Below, in pieces: positions 52,665 through 61,090 of a DNA stretch of 64,000 nucleotides; positions within the stretch are counted from its first letter, which is position 1, and every line of letters starts with the position of its first letter. This DNA comes from Saccharofermentans sp. GTDB lineage: Bacteria > Bacillota > Clostridia > Saccharofermentanales > Saccharofermentanaceae. Both the position numbers and the translations under genes were made by a program. Below the pieces are notes generated by a model. It saw only the letters and a list, made by a program, of their open reading frames with translations. It did no database searches and was not told where the DNA came from. The stretch covers positions 1 to 64,000 of the forward strand of contig JAILMW010000010.1 of assembly GCA_024692235.1 (NCBI GenBank). The letters run 5' to 3'.

Positions 52665-53114
52665 TCAAAAGTTATATTGCATAAAGTTTCCGTTCTTCTT
52701 GAAGCCGAAGTCTGTGTAGAGCAGTACGCCCATATCGGATGCCGTTATCTGTACACAGCCGCAGCCGTATTCTTTTGCATCTGCTACGACTCTGCCGAGA
52801 AGTTCCTTTGCGATACCTCTTCTTCTGTAGTCCTTATCCGTAAACATGCTCGAAAGGAGCCCGATGCGTCCCGTAGGACATGAGAAGTAAGGAGGCTTCT
52901 CTACGAAGGACATACCGCTGGTTCCTACTATCTTGCCGTCATCTACGGCGAGCCAGGATACAAAAGTTCCGTCCTTCATATGCCTGCTGTAATAATCACG
53001 AAGATAAGGCTTAAGATCGATATCTTCCGTTGCACCTTCTTCACGAAGCTGTCCTATCCTTATGTCGATAAACTGATCGATATCATTCTTCTCAAGACGT
53101 CTGTACTTAAGCAT
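52665..53114 (-). CDS. GNAT N-acetyltransferase
   Basis: 149 residues. LKYRRLEKNDIDQFIDIRIG at the start, acetyl-CoA loop FTDKDYRRRGIAKELLGRVV, ending ASDMGVLLYTDFGFKKNGNF. It overlaps the preceding GNAT by 8 bases and should be co-expressed from attenuator 2. Its middle EKPPYFSCPTGRIGLLSSMF is common to uncharacterised clostridial GNATs. Confidence 0.9.
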   Translation of the reverse strand: MLKYRRLEKNDIDQFIDIRIGQLREEGATEDIDLKPYLRDYYSRHMKDGTFVSWLAVDDGKIVGTSGMSFVEKPPYFSCPTGRIGLLSSMFTDKDYRRRGIAKELLGRVVADAKEYGCGCVQITASDMGVLLYTDFGFKKNGNFMQYNF

Positions 53115-53619
53115 ATTCTTTCTCCTTTATATCGACATTCTTCTCGTAGTAAACAAGAGTCATGTAGTCATTAAATCTTTCTTCCTTGCCTCTTCTTGTG
53201 AAGCCGCATTTCTCATAGAGATGACAATTCTTCTCTTCTTCTTTTATAGTCGCAAGACGCCATGTCTTAGTACCGTTCCAGAGCTTAAGAGCTTCCTTTA
53301 TCGCCGCACCGCCGTATCCCTGATCCTGGAACTCCGGTCTTATGAAAAGCGGACTTATATGCATGATCGAATCATCAGGAGAAGAGTAATCCCTTACGAT
53401 CCTTATAACTCCAACCTTATCCTCACCGTCTGTGACATAGTAGAAATAACTGTTGGGACAAGTATTAAGTTTCCACGATACTCTGTCGATGCTCTCCTTG
53501 GCAGGGGACATATCGTCGTCGTGATATTTCTCATATAAGGGCGTAAAGGCTTCCACCTGAAGTCTGTGAAGCTCATATAGATCTTTGGCCGTCGCTTTTA
53601 CAAGATGTACTTCTCCCAT
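53107..53619 (-). CDS. GNAT N-acetyltransferase behind leader-peptide attenuator 2
   Basis: 170 residues. MGEVHLVKATAKDLYELHRL, acetyl-CoA loop IRPEFQDQGYGGAAIKEAL, ending CHLYEKCGFTRRGKEE. The bases before its ATG (TTTTTGTTAGGAGGAAAG) are the same as before the GNAT at 36309, although the two proteins are not close relatives. With the terminator immediately upstream, expression needs read-through, as described for the leader. Confidence 0.9.
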   Translation of the reverse strand: MGEVHLVKATAKDLYELHRLQVEAFTPLYEKYHDDDMSPAKESIDRVSWKLNTCPNSYFYYVTDGEDKVGVIRIVRDYSSPDDSIMHISPLFIRPEFQDQGYGGAAIKEALKLWNGTKTWRLATIKEEEKNCHLYEKCGFTRRGKEERFNDYMTLVYYEKNVDIKEKEYA

Positions 53620-53631
53620 GCTTTCCTCCTA

Positions 53632-53673
53632 ACAAAAATACCGTCTATCCGTAGAGTTCGGATAAACGGTATT
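53632..53673 (-). terminator. Attenuator terminator 2
   Basis: Minus strand AATACCGTTTATCCG / CGGATAGACGGTATT: a 15-bp stem with one G-U pair and a 7-base loop, followed by TTTGTT. Its 5' arm holds TTTATCCGAA, which pairs 10 of 10 with TTCGGATAAA after the leader stop (53698-53707). Confidence 0.88.
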
Positions 53674-53708
53674 GAAATAACAAGATATGTATCACTATTT
53701 ATCCGAAG

Positions 53709-53792
53709 TTATATTGGCACGCGCATATAATAACGTCTTGAAATGACGCCTGTAGTCTTAATATCAGTTGTATAAGACATGATATTATGCAC
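53709..53792 (-). CDS. 27-residue leader peptide 2
   Basis: GTG start with GGAGG 7 bases upstream. It reads HNIMSYTTDIKTTGVISRRY then YMRVPI and stops at TAA. The antiterminator arm CTTCGGATAAA starts directly after the stop codon, exactly as in leader 1 (CTTCCGAGAGA after TGA). The start region ACGTGCAT can pair with ATGCGCGT near the end of the leader. TTGACA on the minus strand around 53842-53847 may be the -35. The R-R-Y-Y-M-R-V stretch is basic, as in several macrolide-stalled leaders. Confidence 0.68.
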   Translation of the reverse strand: MHNIMSYTTDIKTTGVISRRYYMRVPI

Positions 53793-53871
53793 GTGGTTTC
53801 CTCCGTAGTGATTTTCTAACAGGCTACAACTGATGCTGATGATTGTCAATCACCAATGGTAAAATACATCT

Positions 53872-54345
53872 ATGGACAATAAGAACTTCGAGATAACAAA
53901 AGCATCTGTATGCGATATGGCTGCAGTTCAGAATATTACTCAGACTACGATCAGAGCTGTATACCCTAAGTACTACCCGCAAGGCGCAGTCGATTTCTTC
54001 AGCGCCCACCATTCTGACGAGAAGATCTCAGCTGATATCTCATCAGGTTTTGTCTATCTGCTGAAGTACGAAGGTAGATCAACAGGTACTGTCACGATCT
54101 CCGAGAACCATATAAATCGTCTCTTCGTCCTTCCCGAATATCAGGGCAGAGGATTCGGACGAGCACTTATGGATATGGCGGAAGATACGATATTCAGATG
54201 CTTCGACAAGATAGAGCTGGATGCTTCCCTTCCCGCTAAGAGGATCTACTTAAAGCGCGGATACAAAGAGACCGAATACCACGTGATCGATACACCCAAT
54301 GGTGACCATCTCTGTTACGACGTTATGGTAAAAGACCGCGGCTGA
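53872..54345 (+). CDS. GNAT N-acetyltransferase, possibly leaderless
   Basis: 157 residues. Strand NFEITKASVCDMAAVQNITQ, acetyl-CoA loop VLPEYQGRGFGRALMDMAE, ending PAKRIYLKRGYKETEYHVID. No Shine-Dalgarno sequence; TAAAAT lies 6 bases before the ATG, so transcription would begin at or next to the start codon. Divergent from the leader 2 operon. Confidence 0.85.
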   Translation: MDNKNFEITKASVCDMAAVQNITQTTIRAVYPKYYPQGAVDFFSAHHSDEKISADISSGFVYLLKYEGRSTGTVTISENHINRLFVLPEYQGRGFGRALMDMAEDTIFRCFDKIELDASLPAKRIYLKRGYKETEYHVIDTPNGDHLCYDVMVKDRG

Positions 54346-54357
54346 TAAAGATCCCTC

Positions 54358-54480
54358 TTAAAGCCAAGAAGTTAAGATATTCTCGAATATCTCAGGCTGT
54401 TCGATCTGTAGGTTGTGACCTGCATTCTCTACGGCACAGTATGTGGAATTAACATACTTCATGTTCTCTTTAAGGTCCAA
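54358..54480 (-). pseudogene. C-terminal fragment of an alpha/beta hydrolase
   Basis: An open minus-strand frame of ~41 codons reads LDLKENMKYVNSTYCAVENA then GHNLQIEQPEIFENILTSWL and stops. This is the end of an alpha/beta hydrolase with its catalytic His (AGHN). The rest is missing; upstream it runs into the 3' end of the GNAT gene at 54459 in another frame. Probably a deletion remnant. Confidence 0.6.
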
Positions 54481-55025
54481 TAGCCTGTATATGCTTCGCC
54501 GTCGTCACCGAACAGGATGATATCTCTCTTTGTAAAGCCCAGACTCTCAGCGGCTGCCATACGCTCTATAGCGTAGATGGGAACCTTGGTAAGGATCGTA
54601 TCCGTATCGAAGAGATCGTAGGCATCAGGAACAATAAGTCCAAGGATACTCTTAAGGCTCTCTTCCTTCTCATAGTCGCTTCTAACATCCAGTCGAAGGG
54701 TTCCCATACCGTCAGTCTCGTCATCAGATATCCTCTTGAAGAGCTCTATTGTACCGATCGCTTTGTTCGTCTCCTTGTCGATTATCGACCACCTGACAAA
54801 CCACTTCTCGCGATATGAGTATGTCCAGAAGTCATAAGCTTCCTTCATCCTCTCGATGGTAGGATAGTAGAAATTATCCCCGTCACAGTTATCGCTGTTA
54901 AAGAAAGGAAGTGCATTCTTATCGCTATATACAGAGAGAAGATCTTCTATATCGTTCTCTTCAATAAATCTCAGAAGGAATCTGTCGTTCTCTAATACGG
55001 GACACTTCTCATAAACGCTATTCAT
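54459..55025 (-). CDS. GNAT N-acetyltransferase, RimL-like
   Basis: 188 residues; NDRFLLRFIEENDIEDLLSV, then IDKETNKAIGTIELFKR and LDVRSDYEKEESLKSILGLI in place of the usual glycine-rich acetyl-CoA loop, which is poorly kept (no R/Q-x-x-G-x-G/A). Activity is therefore uncertain. The 3' end overlaps a hydrolase remnant, so the last residues (TGYWTLKRT) may be acquired. Confidence 0.78.
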   Translation of the reverse strand: MNSVYEKCPVLENDRFLLRFIEENDIEDLLSVYSDKNALPFFNSDNCDGDNFYYPTIERMKEAYDFWTYSYREKWFVRWSIIDKETNKAIGTIELFKRISDDETDGMGTLRLDVRSDYEKEESLKSILGLIVPDAYDLFDTDTILTKVPIYAIERMAAAESLGFTKRDIILFGDDGEAYTGYWTLKRT

Positions 55026-55110
55026 ATAAGCCTCCGCAGATAAATAGTAATACCGGATCCGTACTATTCCATTTAATCATTTCGGCCCGCAGGAGTCAAG
55101 AACATTTGTT

Positions 55111-55851
55111 CTACGTGTCGATTTCTTTCATAACGAAGATCTCATCGTGGAAGAATGCGATTACACCTTCCTTACCGATAAGGTCTGAAGCCTTAATTCC
55201 TATTCCTCTGCAGTAATCAAAAGACGTCTGGCCCTTATCGTAGCTGACGATCAGTTTATGTTCAAAGCCGTCAGCAAGATAAATGTGCCCTTTACATAAT
55301 ATGTAATCTCCCTTGATGGCTCTTATAAGTCTTACAAGGGTGAATCCTCCGCTATAAGTAAAGAGAGGAAAGAACAGAAATGCAAGGATGACCATAAAGA
55401 AAGCACCTTTACCGCGATCGCGCGACATCAAGGCATGTTCAGATGCAAGAAAATTACTGACAATAGCATACGTATATATAGCGATAAATGCCGCTGAATT
55501 AAAAAATCCCTCTCGAAGGACGCCCCATATGAGCTTCTTCCTGTATGGCTCCACGTTTGTGATCTTAGTCAGAGCTTTACTCATTATAAGAGAATTGGCA
55601 GTATGAGAATACTTTCTCTCTTTACAGTCTCTTCGAATGACCATGATCGCTTCAGGGACCAGCAGAAGACCGCCCGACAAAAATATGGCAAGACCGATCA
55701 AAGCCTCTTTGTTGTCCGATGCAACGCTTATATATATAAGACCTCCGAGACCGAGGCATATCGAGGCAAAGATAAGCAGACCGTCAATGGAACTCCATTT
55801 ACCGGTCTTTTTATTCTTAGCTTCTGTCTTACGATTATTACGTCTGCTCAT
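55111..55851 (-). CDS. Membrane protein of unknown function
   Basis: 246 residues. Basic N-terminus (MSRRNNRKTEAKNKKTGKW), two helices, a cytosolic loop, two more helices, and a ~60-residue cytosolic C-terminus (GHIYLADGFEHKLIVSYDKG...). No family recognised. It overlaps the methyltransferase gene by 4 bases, as that gene overlaps the cupin, making a three-gene run cupin-methyltransferase-membrane protein. Confidence 0.75.
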   Translation of the reverse strand: MSRRNNRKTEAKNKKTGKWSSIDGLLIFASICLGLGGLIYISVASDNKEALIGLAIFLSGGLLLVPEAIMVIRRDCKERKYSHTANSLIMSKALTKITNVEPYRKKLIWGVLREGFFNSAAFIAIYTYAIVSNFLASEHALMSRDRGKGAFFMVILAFLFFPLFTYSGGFTLVRLIRAIKGDYILCKGHIYLADGFEHKLIVSYDKGQTSFDYCRGIGIKASDLIGKEGVIAFFHDEIFVMKEIDT

Positions 55852-56474
55852 ATTCTCTTCTTAAAATCCGTTCTCTGTAGTGCCTTGCCGTTGGGCAGCG
55901 ATATGAGGTCTTCTGAAATAAGAGTATATCCTATCTCATCCATTGCGGAAGTAAGATCCTCCCTGCTCATCTGATGATGAACTTCATCGAGCCTGTCAAA
56001 TGCATGAAGATAGGGCGAATCAGATACCCAGGATGCTTCATCCGTATTGATCTGGATAACACAGGATACATACTCGGGTGATACACGGCTTATTACCTTC
56101 TTGAAAGCATCGTAGCCTATGTATTCGATAAGAAGATTCGCTATGACGAGATCTGCTCCCGGAAGCTTATCCGCTTCGTTAATCATGTCTGCCTTAATGC
56201 ACTTAAGTATGCCCTTTAAGTTCGGGTATCTCTCCACAGCCGCCTTCAGGTAATCACAGTTGATATCAACACCGTAGACCTTATCGTATTTATCGGTCCT
56301 TACGTGCTCAAGGCCGTTGCCGCCCGCTACGCCAAGTACCATAGCCGACGTCACGGGATAGTCCCCGAACTGATCCTTCATTATCTTATTCATGGCCTGA
56401 AGCTGAGCTACGGATCCCAGGCTCATGTGATTCTCGTAGTCATCCAGTCTTATCTCTTCCCAGGGATTACTCAT
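55848..56474 (-). CDS. SAM-dependent methyltransferase
   Basis: 208 residues, class I Rossmann fold: motif I AMVLGVAGGNGLEHV, motif II acidic KVYGVDINCDYLKAAV, motif IV ADLVIANLLIEYIGY. Small-molecule type; substrate unknown. It overlaps both neighbours by 4 bases (ATGA), so it is translationally coupled to the cupin and membrane genes. Confidence 0.88.
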   Translation of the reverse strand: MSNPWEEIRLDDYENHMSLGSVAQLQAMNKIMKDQFGDYPVTSAMVLGVAGGNGLEHVRTDKYDKVYGVDINCDYLKAAVERYPNLKGILKCIKADMINEADKLPGADLVIANLLIEYIGYDAFKKVISRVSPEYVSCVIQINTDEASWVSDSPYLHAFDRLDEVHHQMSREDLTSAMDEIGYTLISEDLISLPNGKALQRTDFKKRI

Positions 56475-56812
56475 GCAGTTATCCTCTTTCCTCCGAAGGC
56501 ATGTATCGTCCTTGTTCCACGGGTAACTCTTCCGTGATGGGGTACTCCCTTAGGGATAAGAAGCTCATCTCCTTTATGCAGCACATGCTCCACGCCACCG
56601 ATTATTTCGACATATTCACCTTCTACGCAGAGGACATATTCATCGAATTCGTGTACATTCTCTTTCGATTCTCTGTCTGAGAAGTAAGTCCAGAAACAGA
56701 TCTGACTTCCGTCCTTACCTTCGTAGTAATATCCGTCGATATCAGGCGTATTCTGCTGCGAGCTGTCTATGTGATTAAAAGACGCCTTCATAAAATCGGG
56801 AAATGCTTCCAT
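56471..56812 (-). CDS. Cupin-domain protein
   Basis: 113 residues, single cupin barrel: HEFDEYVLCVEGEYVEIIGG and LLIPKGVPHHGRVTRGTRTI carry the two His/Glu motifs. AGGAG lies 11 bases upstream. An extended -10 (TGCTATAAT, around 56847-56855) is placed to drive this first gene of the run. Metal-binding, function unknown. Confidence 0.85.
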   Translation of the reverse strand: MEAFPDFMKASFNHIDSSQQNTPDIDGYYYEGKDGSQICFWTYFSDRESKENVHEFDEYVLCVEGEYVEIIGGVEHVLHKGDELLIPKGVPHHGRVTRGTRTIHAFGGKRITA

Positions 56813-56910
56813 ATAAACTCATGCTCCTAACCTTAGTCCTCCTAAGATTATAGCATTGATCAGACATAGAGGATGTTGATGGCAGGATCAGACAGATCTT
56901 TGGGGCTTTA

Positions 56911-58014
56911 TCAGTTATGCTCAAGAATTATTACGTATACGTAGCCGTAGTCTTCCGTAGGTACTATCTTATTGCTCGTGCTGTAAGCGAATGCATGCCC
57001 GTCGTGCTGATATCCGTTACCGCCATAAGGCATAAGACCGCATGCATAACCCATGTCGAAAGCAGTAAGTATCTCCAAGGAATCCTTATTAAGGAGCTCC
57101 CCTCCGAAAAGCGCTCTGTCGAAAGCAAGAAGATCTGCGGCACATGTATGTATACCGCCGTCGCCTCTTTCCTGATTCGGCTGCATCGAATGTCCGAATC
57201 CATCGACCATTCCCGCATCGTAAGCTGTCGTGAAGCTGACAGGGACACTCGTCTCATTACCTGCGACCATGGATGTAGTATGAGTCATGCCGCAGGGAGT
57301 AAATATATTCTCCTGAAGATATTCGTCAAATCTAATGCCCGATGCGATCTCTACGATCATGGCAAGAAGATGGTAGTTGGTATTGCAGTACTGCATCATG
57401 GAACCGGGCTCAAAGAGCAGCTCGTTACCGCACAGAGCCTCTATGAATTCTTCGTCCGAGATACGATCTTGGAAGAAATCCTCCTTGGCCTCCCAGTGGT
57501 CACCTTCAAGACTCCAGAAGGTATCAGGATCGTTCAGATAATCCGGGATGCCCGACTGCATATGCAGGAGGTTATATATAGTAACGTTTGCACCTGCCTG
57601 ATATTCGGGGAAGAACTTATCAAGAGTATCGTCAAGGCTGAGCTTTCCCTGCTCTATAAGCTTTAAGGTAGCAACCGCCGTAAATGTCTTGGAAGAAGAT
57701 GCGATATCGTATGTCGTATACTGACTGACCGAAGTCGTACCGTCGATCTCATAAGAATCTTCGCAATATAAGAAAAGTACATCTTCGTCTGTTGCTACAA
57801 GATAGCATCCTCTGCAGGATGACGTGTTATACGACTGAAGGTTAAGAGTCTTAACAAGATCTTCGTAATAAGGGTCTTCGTTTATCCAGGTCCTGTTATC
57901 GCCCAAAGTGATATCTTCGATCTCATATTTCCCCGGTGCCTTATTGCATGCTGTTGCCATAAGCATTGCCGTGGACAACATAACAGCCGCCGTCTTCTTT
58001 AAGATACTGCTCAT
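56911..58014 (-). CDS. Beta-lactamase-fold serine hydrolase lipoprotein
   Basis: 367 residues. Lipoprotein signal with lipobox LMATAC (Cys23). Class C-like motifs: SSSK in YDIASSSKTFTAVATL (SxxK), YCN in MMQYCNTNYHLLAM (YxN), and HDGHAF (HxG). Such outward-facing proteins are often D-Ala-D-Ala peptidases or esterases rather than true beta-lactamases. Length and order fit the family. A decayed paralogue lies at 45083-45800. Divergent from the TetR gene. Confidence 0.88.
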   Translation of the reverse strand: MSSILKKTAAVMLSTAMLMATACNKAPGKYEIEDITLGDNRTWINEDPYYEDLVKTLNLQSYNTSSCRGCYLVATDEDVLFLYCEDSYEIDGTTSVSQYTTYDIASSSKTFTAVATLKLIEQGKLSLDDTLDKFFPEYQAGANVTIYNLLHMQSGIPDYLNDPDTFWSLEGDHWEAKEDFFQDRISDEEFIEALCGNELLFEPGSMMQYCNTNYHLLAMIVEIASGIRFDEYLQENIFTPCGMTHTTSMVAGNETSVPVSFTTAYDAGMVDGFGHSMQPNQERGDGGIHTCAADLLAFDRALFGGELLNKDSLEILTAFDMGYACGLMPYGGNGYQHDGHAFAYSTSNKIVPTEDYGYVYVIILEHN

Positions 58015-58155
58015 ATCCGTCCCCCGATTTACTCGTGTTTTACATTGTTAACCGTAACATAACGATACTTGGGATACTATCTACTGTCGGTAGATTCTAG
58101 AGTTTATGGGGCTTTGCTCTATATCTTGTCAGGCAACGACTCCTGTGATATCTTG

Positions 58156-58175
58156 TTATTAAACACGTTCAATAA
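58156..58175. promoter_or_regulatory. Operator-like dyad before the TetR gene
   Basis: TTATTAAACACGTTCAATAA is a 20-bp dyad, 16 of 20 symmetrical, immediately before the TGAGG ribosome site of the TetR gene. Position and AT-rich form suit TetR autorepression. Another short dyad, ATCTAC/GTAGAT, lies at about 58078-58094. Confidence 0.5.
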
Positions 58176-58188
58176 ATGAGGCCCTCAC

Positions 58189-58767
58189 ATGAATAAGGAA
58201 GAGAAATTAAAGATAACCAAAGACAAGCTTCTTGAAGCATCTGCAATGCTCATGGAGAATAACGATGATCCCATGAAGGTCACTTCAAGGGAGATCGCCA
58301 AGGCCGCGGGAGTGCAGCCTGCCATGATAAATTACTGCTTCGGCTCAAGAGAAGATCTTATATATCTTACTTTCGCGAAGATCTATAACGACTACCTTAA
58401 GAATGCCGACGTAGAAGCAATATTAAAGGAAGATCTTACTCCCAAAGATCTTCTGAAGAGGATGCATTTCGTTGTGGTCGACTGCCTTGTAAAGCATTTT
58501 AATTTTACAAAGGCGATAACGAATTTTGTTCTTTTTAAGCGCGACCTCTCGCAGGAATCTTTCTCCTATCCTTATGTCATGAAGCACTATGCGGGAAGAA
58601 AGACTGAAGAGGAATGTAAGCTCATAGCATATGAATTATCCACCATGATGCAGCTAATTATCTTCAGAAAGGAAGATATTAAGAGAGACTTCGGCATCGA
58701 CCTTGATAACGAAGACGAGCTTCGAAAGTATATCGACATGCGTGTCGATCTTCTTCTGGGTGAATGA
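58189..58767 (+). CDS. TetR family regulator
   Basis: 192 residues. HTH at ~25-55 (VTSREIAKAAGVQPAMINYC, then FGSREDLIYLTF), helical ligand domain after. Its stop is followed after one base by the start of the PEP-utilising enzyme, so the two form an operon in which the regulator probably senses the enzyme's substrate. Confidence 0.9.
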   Translation: MNKEEKLKITKDKLLEASAMLMENNDDPMKVTSREIAKAAGVQPAMINYCFGSREDLIYLTFAKIYNDYLKNADVEAILKEDLTPKDLLKRMHFVVVDCLVKHFNFTKAITNFVLFKRDLSQESFSYPYVMKHYAGRKTEEECKLIAYELSTMMQLIIFRKEDIKRDFGIDLDNEDELRKYIDMRVDLLLGE

Positions 58768-58768
58768 T

Positions 58769-61090
58769 ATGAAGTATATATACGACCTTGGTTCTATCCC
58801 GCAGGATAAGATGAACAGAGTCGGCGGCAAGGCGCGATCCCTGTCTCATATGCTCACCGACATGAAGCTTAACGTGCCGGAAGGATACGTTATTATCTGC
58901 GATGCATTTAAGGAAGGCGAGATCTTAGCTGAGGCAGCATCGGAGCTTGACTGTCTCCTCCCTTCAATAGATCCCGCTTTTACATATGCGGTAAGATCTT
59001 CTGCCATAAACGAGGACGGAGAGAATGCATCTTTTGCAGGACAGTATGAGACTATAACGGATGTTGATATCAAGAATATCCCGGGTGCCGTAAAGAAGGT
59101 CATATCTTCCAAGGATGTAGCGAGAGTAAAGGGATATACCGAGAGCTTTGGAGAAGAAGATCAGGGCATTGCCGTCGTTATCCAGAGGTTCGTTAAGCCG
59201 CAGTTTGCAGGGGTGTTATTTACATCCGATCCTCTTACCGGAAGAAACGATAAGATGGTCGGTAATTACGTAAGAGGCGAGGGCGAGAAGCTGGTGTCAG
59301 GCGCGGAGAATGCGGAAGTATTCGGCATAGATTCCATTAAGTATCGCTATGAAGGCAATGCAGAGTTCTCCAAGTATTCTAAATCTTTGTGGAAGTCCTG
59401 CAGGAAGATAAGGCTCTCCTACGGCGTACCTATGGATATCGAGTGGGCGGTATCGGAAAGTAAAGTATATATCCTTCAATCTCGTCCCATAACGACTCTT
59501 CGAAGACTCGACTCTTCAACATATCGCGTCAACGGAAGCATGTCAGGCTATAAACTGCTTACAAGGACCAACGTAGGCGAGATCTTCATGAAGCCCGTAT
59601 CCCCCATGACATTCAGCGTCCTGGAGAAGATAAACGATGTCTTAGGGCTCCCCGACTGGCTCGATAATATCTGCGGTCAGCCCTACATGAACATATCCGT
59701 CATGTGCTCTGCTTTTGTCGCTTTCGGCAAGACTGAAGAAAAAGCATATGAATCACTTAAGGATCTGGTAGGTAATGTACCCGAGGGAACGCATATCCCT
59801 ATCTCCCCTTTTGACAAGAAGACGTTCCTTAAGAAAGTAAAGACTCTTGTCTTCCCTAAGGAAAAGTCTAAGCTCACCAAGAAGCAGAAACTTCAGATGG
59901 TAGAAGACCTGGCGGATATCTCAAGAGGTCTTATAGAAGAAATAAAGCTCATAGGAAGCAGCAAAGAACTGTATGCTTACTGGAATAACAGGCTGCAGCC
60001 TTATCTTAATGACGGGCTCTCCTCCATTATGGCTGCCTCGGGAACTGCAATGGTGCCTCTCTTCATGACGCGCGGAAAGATAACTAAGATCGCGGGCGAA
60101 GAGATGTCGAACCGTCTCTGCGGAGGATGCGTCGGGATACTTGATTCCATGAAACCTTTGCTCCTTATAGAAGATGTTATAGCAGGCACTCTAAGCAAGG
60201 AAGAATATATCCGCATATGCGGTCACAGATCCGCTGACGAGATGGAGCTTATGGCTCCCCGTCCCTACGAAGATCCGACCTTCCCGGGGAACCTTATAGA
60301 GGAGCATAAGGCGAGCGGCATGAACCTTCATAAGATGCAGGAAAATGAGCATAGGAAATTCGAAGAAGCTCTTGCCGAATTTAAGGAAAAGTATCCTTCA
60401 AAGGCTACGTGGATCGATAAGGAACTCAAGAACTTCGCCCACGCCAACGACTTCAGGGAAGAGATCAGATCCAAGGGTGTTGTCATATTCAGCGTATTCC
60501 GAGAATATATCCGCAAGTCAGGAGATCTGTGCGGCACGGGAGATGATATCTTCTACTTAAGTTACACGGAGATGTTCGACCTTCTTCAGGGAAAGAGAAA
60601 CTCTCTCGAATATATCCCTGCGCGCAAGGCAACCTACGCGGATTATCTTAAATATCCTTCTTTCCCTAATGTCATCTTAGGAAGGTTCGAGCCTGATAAG
60701 TGGATGGAAGATGAGAACAGAAGATCCGACTTCTTCTGCGAAGATATGGAGCGTTCGGATATATCTTCAACATCTGATGTTAAAGGTTTCCCGGGAGCCG
60801 CAGGTCAGGTAACGGGAACAGTCAGAGTGATCGAAAGCATAGATGAGATCGATCAGGTTCAGCAGGGTGATATCCTGGTAACGACGGCGACCAATATCGG
60901 ATGGACTCTTGTCTTTCCCAAGGTATCTGCTGTCGTCACGGATATCGGAGCTCCCTTATCCCATGCTGCTATCGTAGCCCGTGAATTCGGTATCCCTGCG
61001 GTCGTAGGATGCGGTAATGCCACTACTGTTCTTAAGACAGGAGATGTAGTTACTGTGGACGGCTCAAGAGGAACTGTCACGCGACAGTAA
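58769..61090 (+). CDS. PEP-utilising/rifampin phosphotransferase-like enzyme
   Basis: 773 residues from the ATG at 58769 (GGGTGA upstream, inside the TetR gene). ATP-grasp domain first (MNRVGGKARSLSHML, YAVRSSAINEDG, ASFAGQYETI), ending ILQSRPIT; a ~380-residue helical middle domain; and a C-terminal swivelling domain with the phosphohistidine in IGAPLSHAAIVAREFGIPAV. This three-part order is that of rifampin phosphotransferase; PEP synthase instead has a C-terminal PEP-binding TIM barrel, absent here. It would transfer a phosphate from ATP to an unknown acceptor held in the middle domain. Confidence 0.78.
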   Translation: MKYIYDLGSIPQDKMNRVGGKARSLSHMLTDMKLNVPEGYVIICDAFKEGEILAEAASELDCLLPSIDPAFTYAVRSSAINEDGENASFAGQYETITDVDIKNIPGAVKKVISSKDVARVKGYTESFGEEDQGIAVVIQRFVKPQFAGVLFTSDPLTGRNDKMVGNYVRGEGEKLVSGAENAEVFGIDSIKYRYEGNAEFSKYSKSLWKSCRKIRLSYGVPMDIEWAVSESKVYILQSRPITTLRRLDSSTYRVNGSMSGYKLLTRTNVGEIFMKPVSPMTFSVLEKINDVLGLPDWLDNICGQPYMNISVMCSAFVAFGKTEEKAYESLKDLVGNVPEGTHIPISPFDKKTFLKKVKTLVFPKEKSKLTKKQKLQMVEDLADISRGLIEEIKLIGSSKELYAYWNNRLQPYLNDGLSSIMAASGTAMVPLFMTRGKITKIAGEEMSNRLCGGCVGILDSMKPLLLIEDVIAGTLSKEEYIRICGHRSADEMELMAPRPYEDPTFPGNLIEEHKASGMNLHKMQENEHRKFEEALAEFKEKYPSKATWIDKELKNFAHANDFREEIRSKGVVIFSVFREYIRKSGDLCGTGDDIFYLSYTEMFDLLQGKRNSLEYIPARKATYADYLKYPSFPNVILGRFEPDKWMEDENRRSDFFCEDMERSDISSTSDVKGFPGAAGQVTGTVRVIESIDEIDQVQQGDILVTTATNIGWTLVFPKVSAVVTDIGAPLSHAAIVAREFGIPAVVGCGNATTVLKTGDVVTVDGSRGTVTRQ

